Below are positions 63,596 through 64,000 of a DNA stretch of 64,000 nt, one piece after another. The stretch is from Azospirillum sp. GTDB lineage: Bacteria; Pseudomonadota; Alphaproteobacteria; Azospirillales; Azospirillaceae. Under the pieces are notes generated by a model. The model did not search any database, was not told where the DNA came from, and was given only the letters and a program-made list of their open reading frames with translations. The first letter of the stretch is position 1, and each line of letters opens with the position of its first letter. Location of the stretch: the NCBI GenBank assembly GCA_016124535.1, contig WGNK01000047.1:22460-86459 (forward strand), in the 5' to 3' direction. The position numbers and the translations under genes were made by a program.

Positions 63596-64000
63596 GATTC
63601 TCTCCGACGGCCGTGGGGTGTTCCCTCGGGCGAGTCCGCGGCAACAGAACTGGTGAACTTGTTGCCTCGATATGCCACGCTTCGTCGGCGTCTGTTACTG
63701 TCAATATTCCCAGGTACTGCCGGTGTCCTGACAAACTCCTTACAGGCAATTCATGGCATTCTTTTAATTCATGAAAATGATTTCAGCTTTAATTCATATA
63801 AAAGGCGCCCCGCCCCGCCCCACGCCCAGCCCTCCCCCCCCGGGGAGAGGGTCTTTCGGTGAAGCGCGCCGCTTGGTTTTGGAGTCGTTTGCGCTTGGTG
63901 TTGGAGTGACGTCGGTCCGAGCCGGGGTTGGAGACCGGAAGCTCTTGGCCTGTCGTCGGCCGGCTATCCGATGATCAAATCAAGTCGTGACCCGATCGCG
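63596..64000. other. Region upstream of ccoG to window end
   Basis: About 400 bases without a supported gene. It has an AT-rich part (63690-63800) that probably holds the ccoG promoter, C-rich runs near 63808-63845 and two imperfect 22-base direct repeats (CGCTTGGTTTTGGAG at 63870, CGCTTGGTGTTGGAG at 63892). I see no clear FNR/FixK box (TTGAT-N4-ATCAA). Confidence 0.5.

Noticed and set aside
63653..63974. Small open frames near the right edge
   Set aside because: Low complexity, no ribosome sites and no recognisable protein features.
63970..63986. Possible FNR box around GATGATCAAATCAA
   Set aside because: The half-sites are six bases apart instead of four and the left half is poor.

Overview
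The window reads as chromosomal DNA of a GC-rich, motile, nitrogen-fixing alphaproteobacterium, most likely from the Rhodospirillales (inference). The grounds are codon usage with long antisense shadow frames, a perfect GTTC-N7-GTTC LexA box (the alphaproteobacterial SOS operator), a ChvI-like response regulator, nif accessory genes behind a sigma-54/NifA promoter, cbb3-oxidase assembly genes, and a cheY-cheZ pair. No rRNA, tRNA, CRISPR array, prophage or complete insertion sequence was recognised.

Layout. 1-2.1 kb: a three-gene module with overlapping stop/start codons: a membrane protein with a Cys/Gly/Ser-rich tail, a DUF692 (MNIO) oxidative enzyme and a small partner, resembling a peptide-modification system. 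2.1-4.9 kb: lipoprotein, response regulator and histidine kinase operon. 5.2-8.0 kb: large periplasmic-sensing GGDEF-EAL protein. 8.1-13.0 kb: gyrB and a Tat-exported PhoX-type phosphatase. 13.1-15.4 kb: arfB and an SOS-controlled umuD-umuC pair whose UmuD lacks the catalytic dyad and looks born as UmuD'. 15.4-20.5 kb: acyl carrier protein, an acyl/acetyl-CoA synthetase, and a divergent Pat-type protein acetyltransferase. 20.5-21.5 kb: a DUF4160/DUF2442-HTH pair behind a 34-bp palindrome. 21.6-23.7 kb: second GGDEF-EAL protein. 23.7-26.4 kb: NifA site, sigma-54 promoter, then an IscA-like gene, nifV, nifW and nifQ. 26.6-28.4 kb: bacteriohemerythrin, an orphan ugpA permease and a small unknown gene.

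28.6-36.6 kb: MFS transporter with an exported chorismate-lyase-like protein, a J-domain-like protein, a small secreted protein, glmM-thiD, cobC and an aspartate aminotransferase. 36.7-40.1 kb: a tandem duplication of a two-gene unit (VWA protein plus membrane protein with a C-terminal J-domain). 40.3-42.5 kb: galU and ugd for UDP-glucuronate. 42.6-44.2 kb: cheY and a CheZ carrying six copies of a CheY-binding-like peptide. 44.3-50.8 kb: aminopeptidase P, then a solute-binding protein/hybrid kinase/receiver operon. 51-56.6 kb: dapD, dapE, a membrane protein, a SugE-type exporter, an aminotransferase and a GGT-like lipoprotein without the catalytic Thr. 56.7-60.8 kb: M48 protease with TPRs, thioesterase, rplM-rpsI, argC. 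60.9-63.6 kb: HIG1-like protein and ccoS, ccoH, ccoG without ccoI.

Most noteworthy: the pre-processed, dyad-less UmuD; the MNIO module; the duplicated VWA/J-domain pair; the multivalent CheZ tail; the SBP-hybrid kinase unit; and the nif operon with visible control sites.
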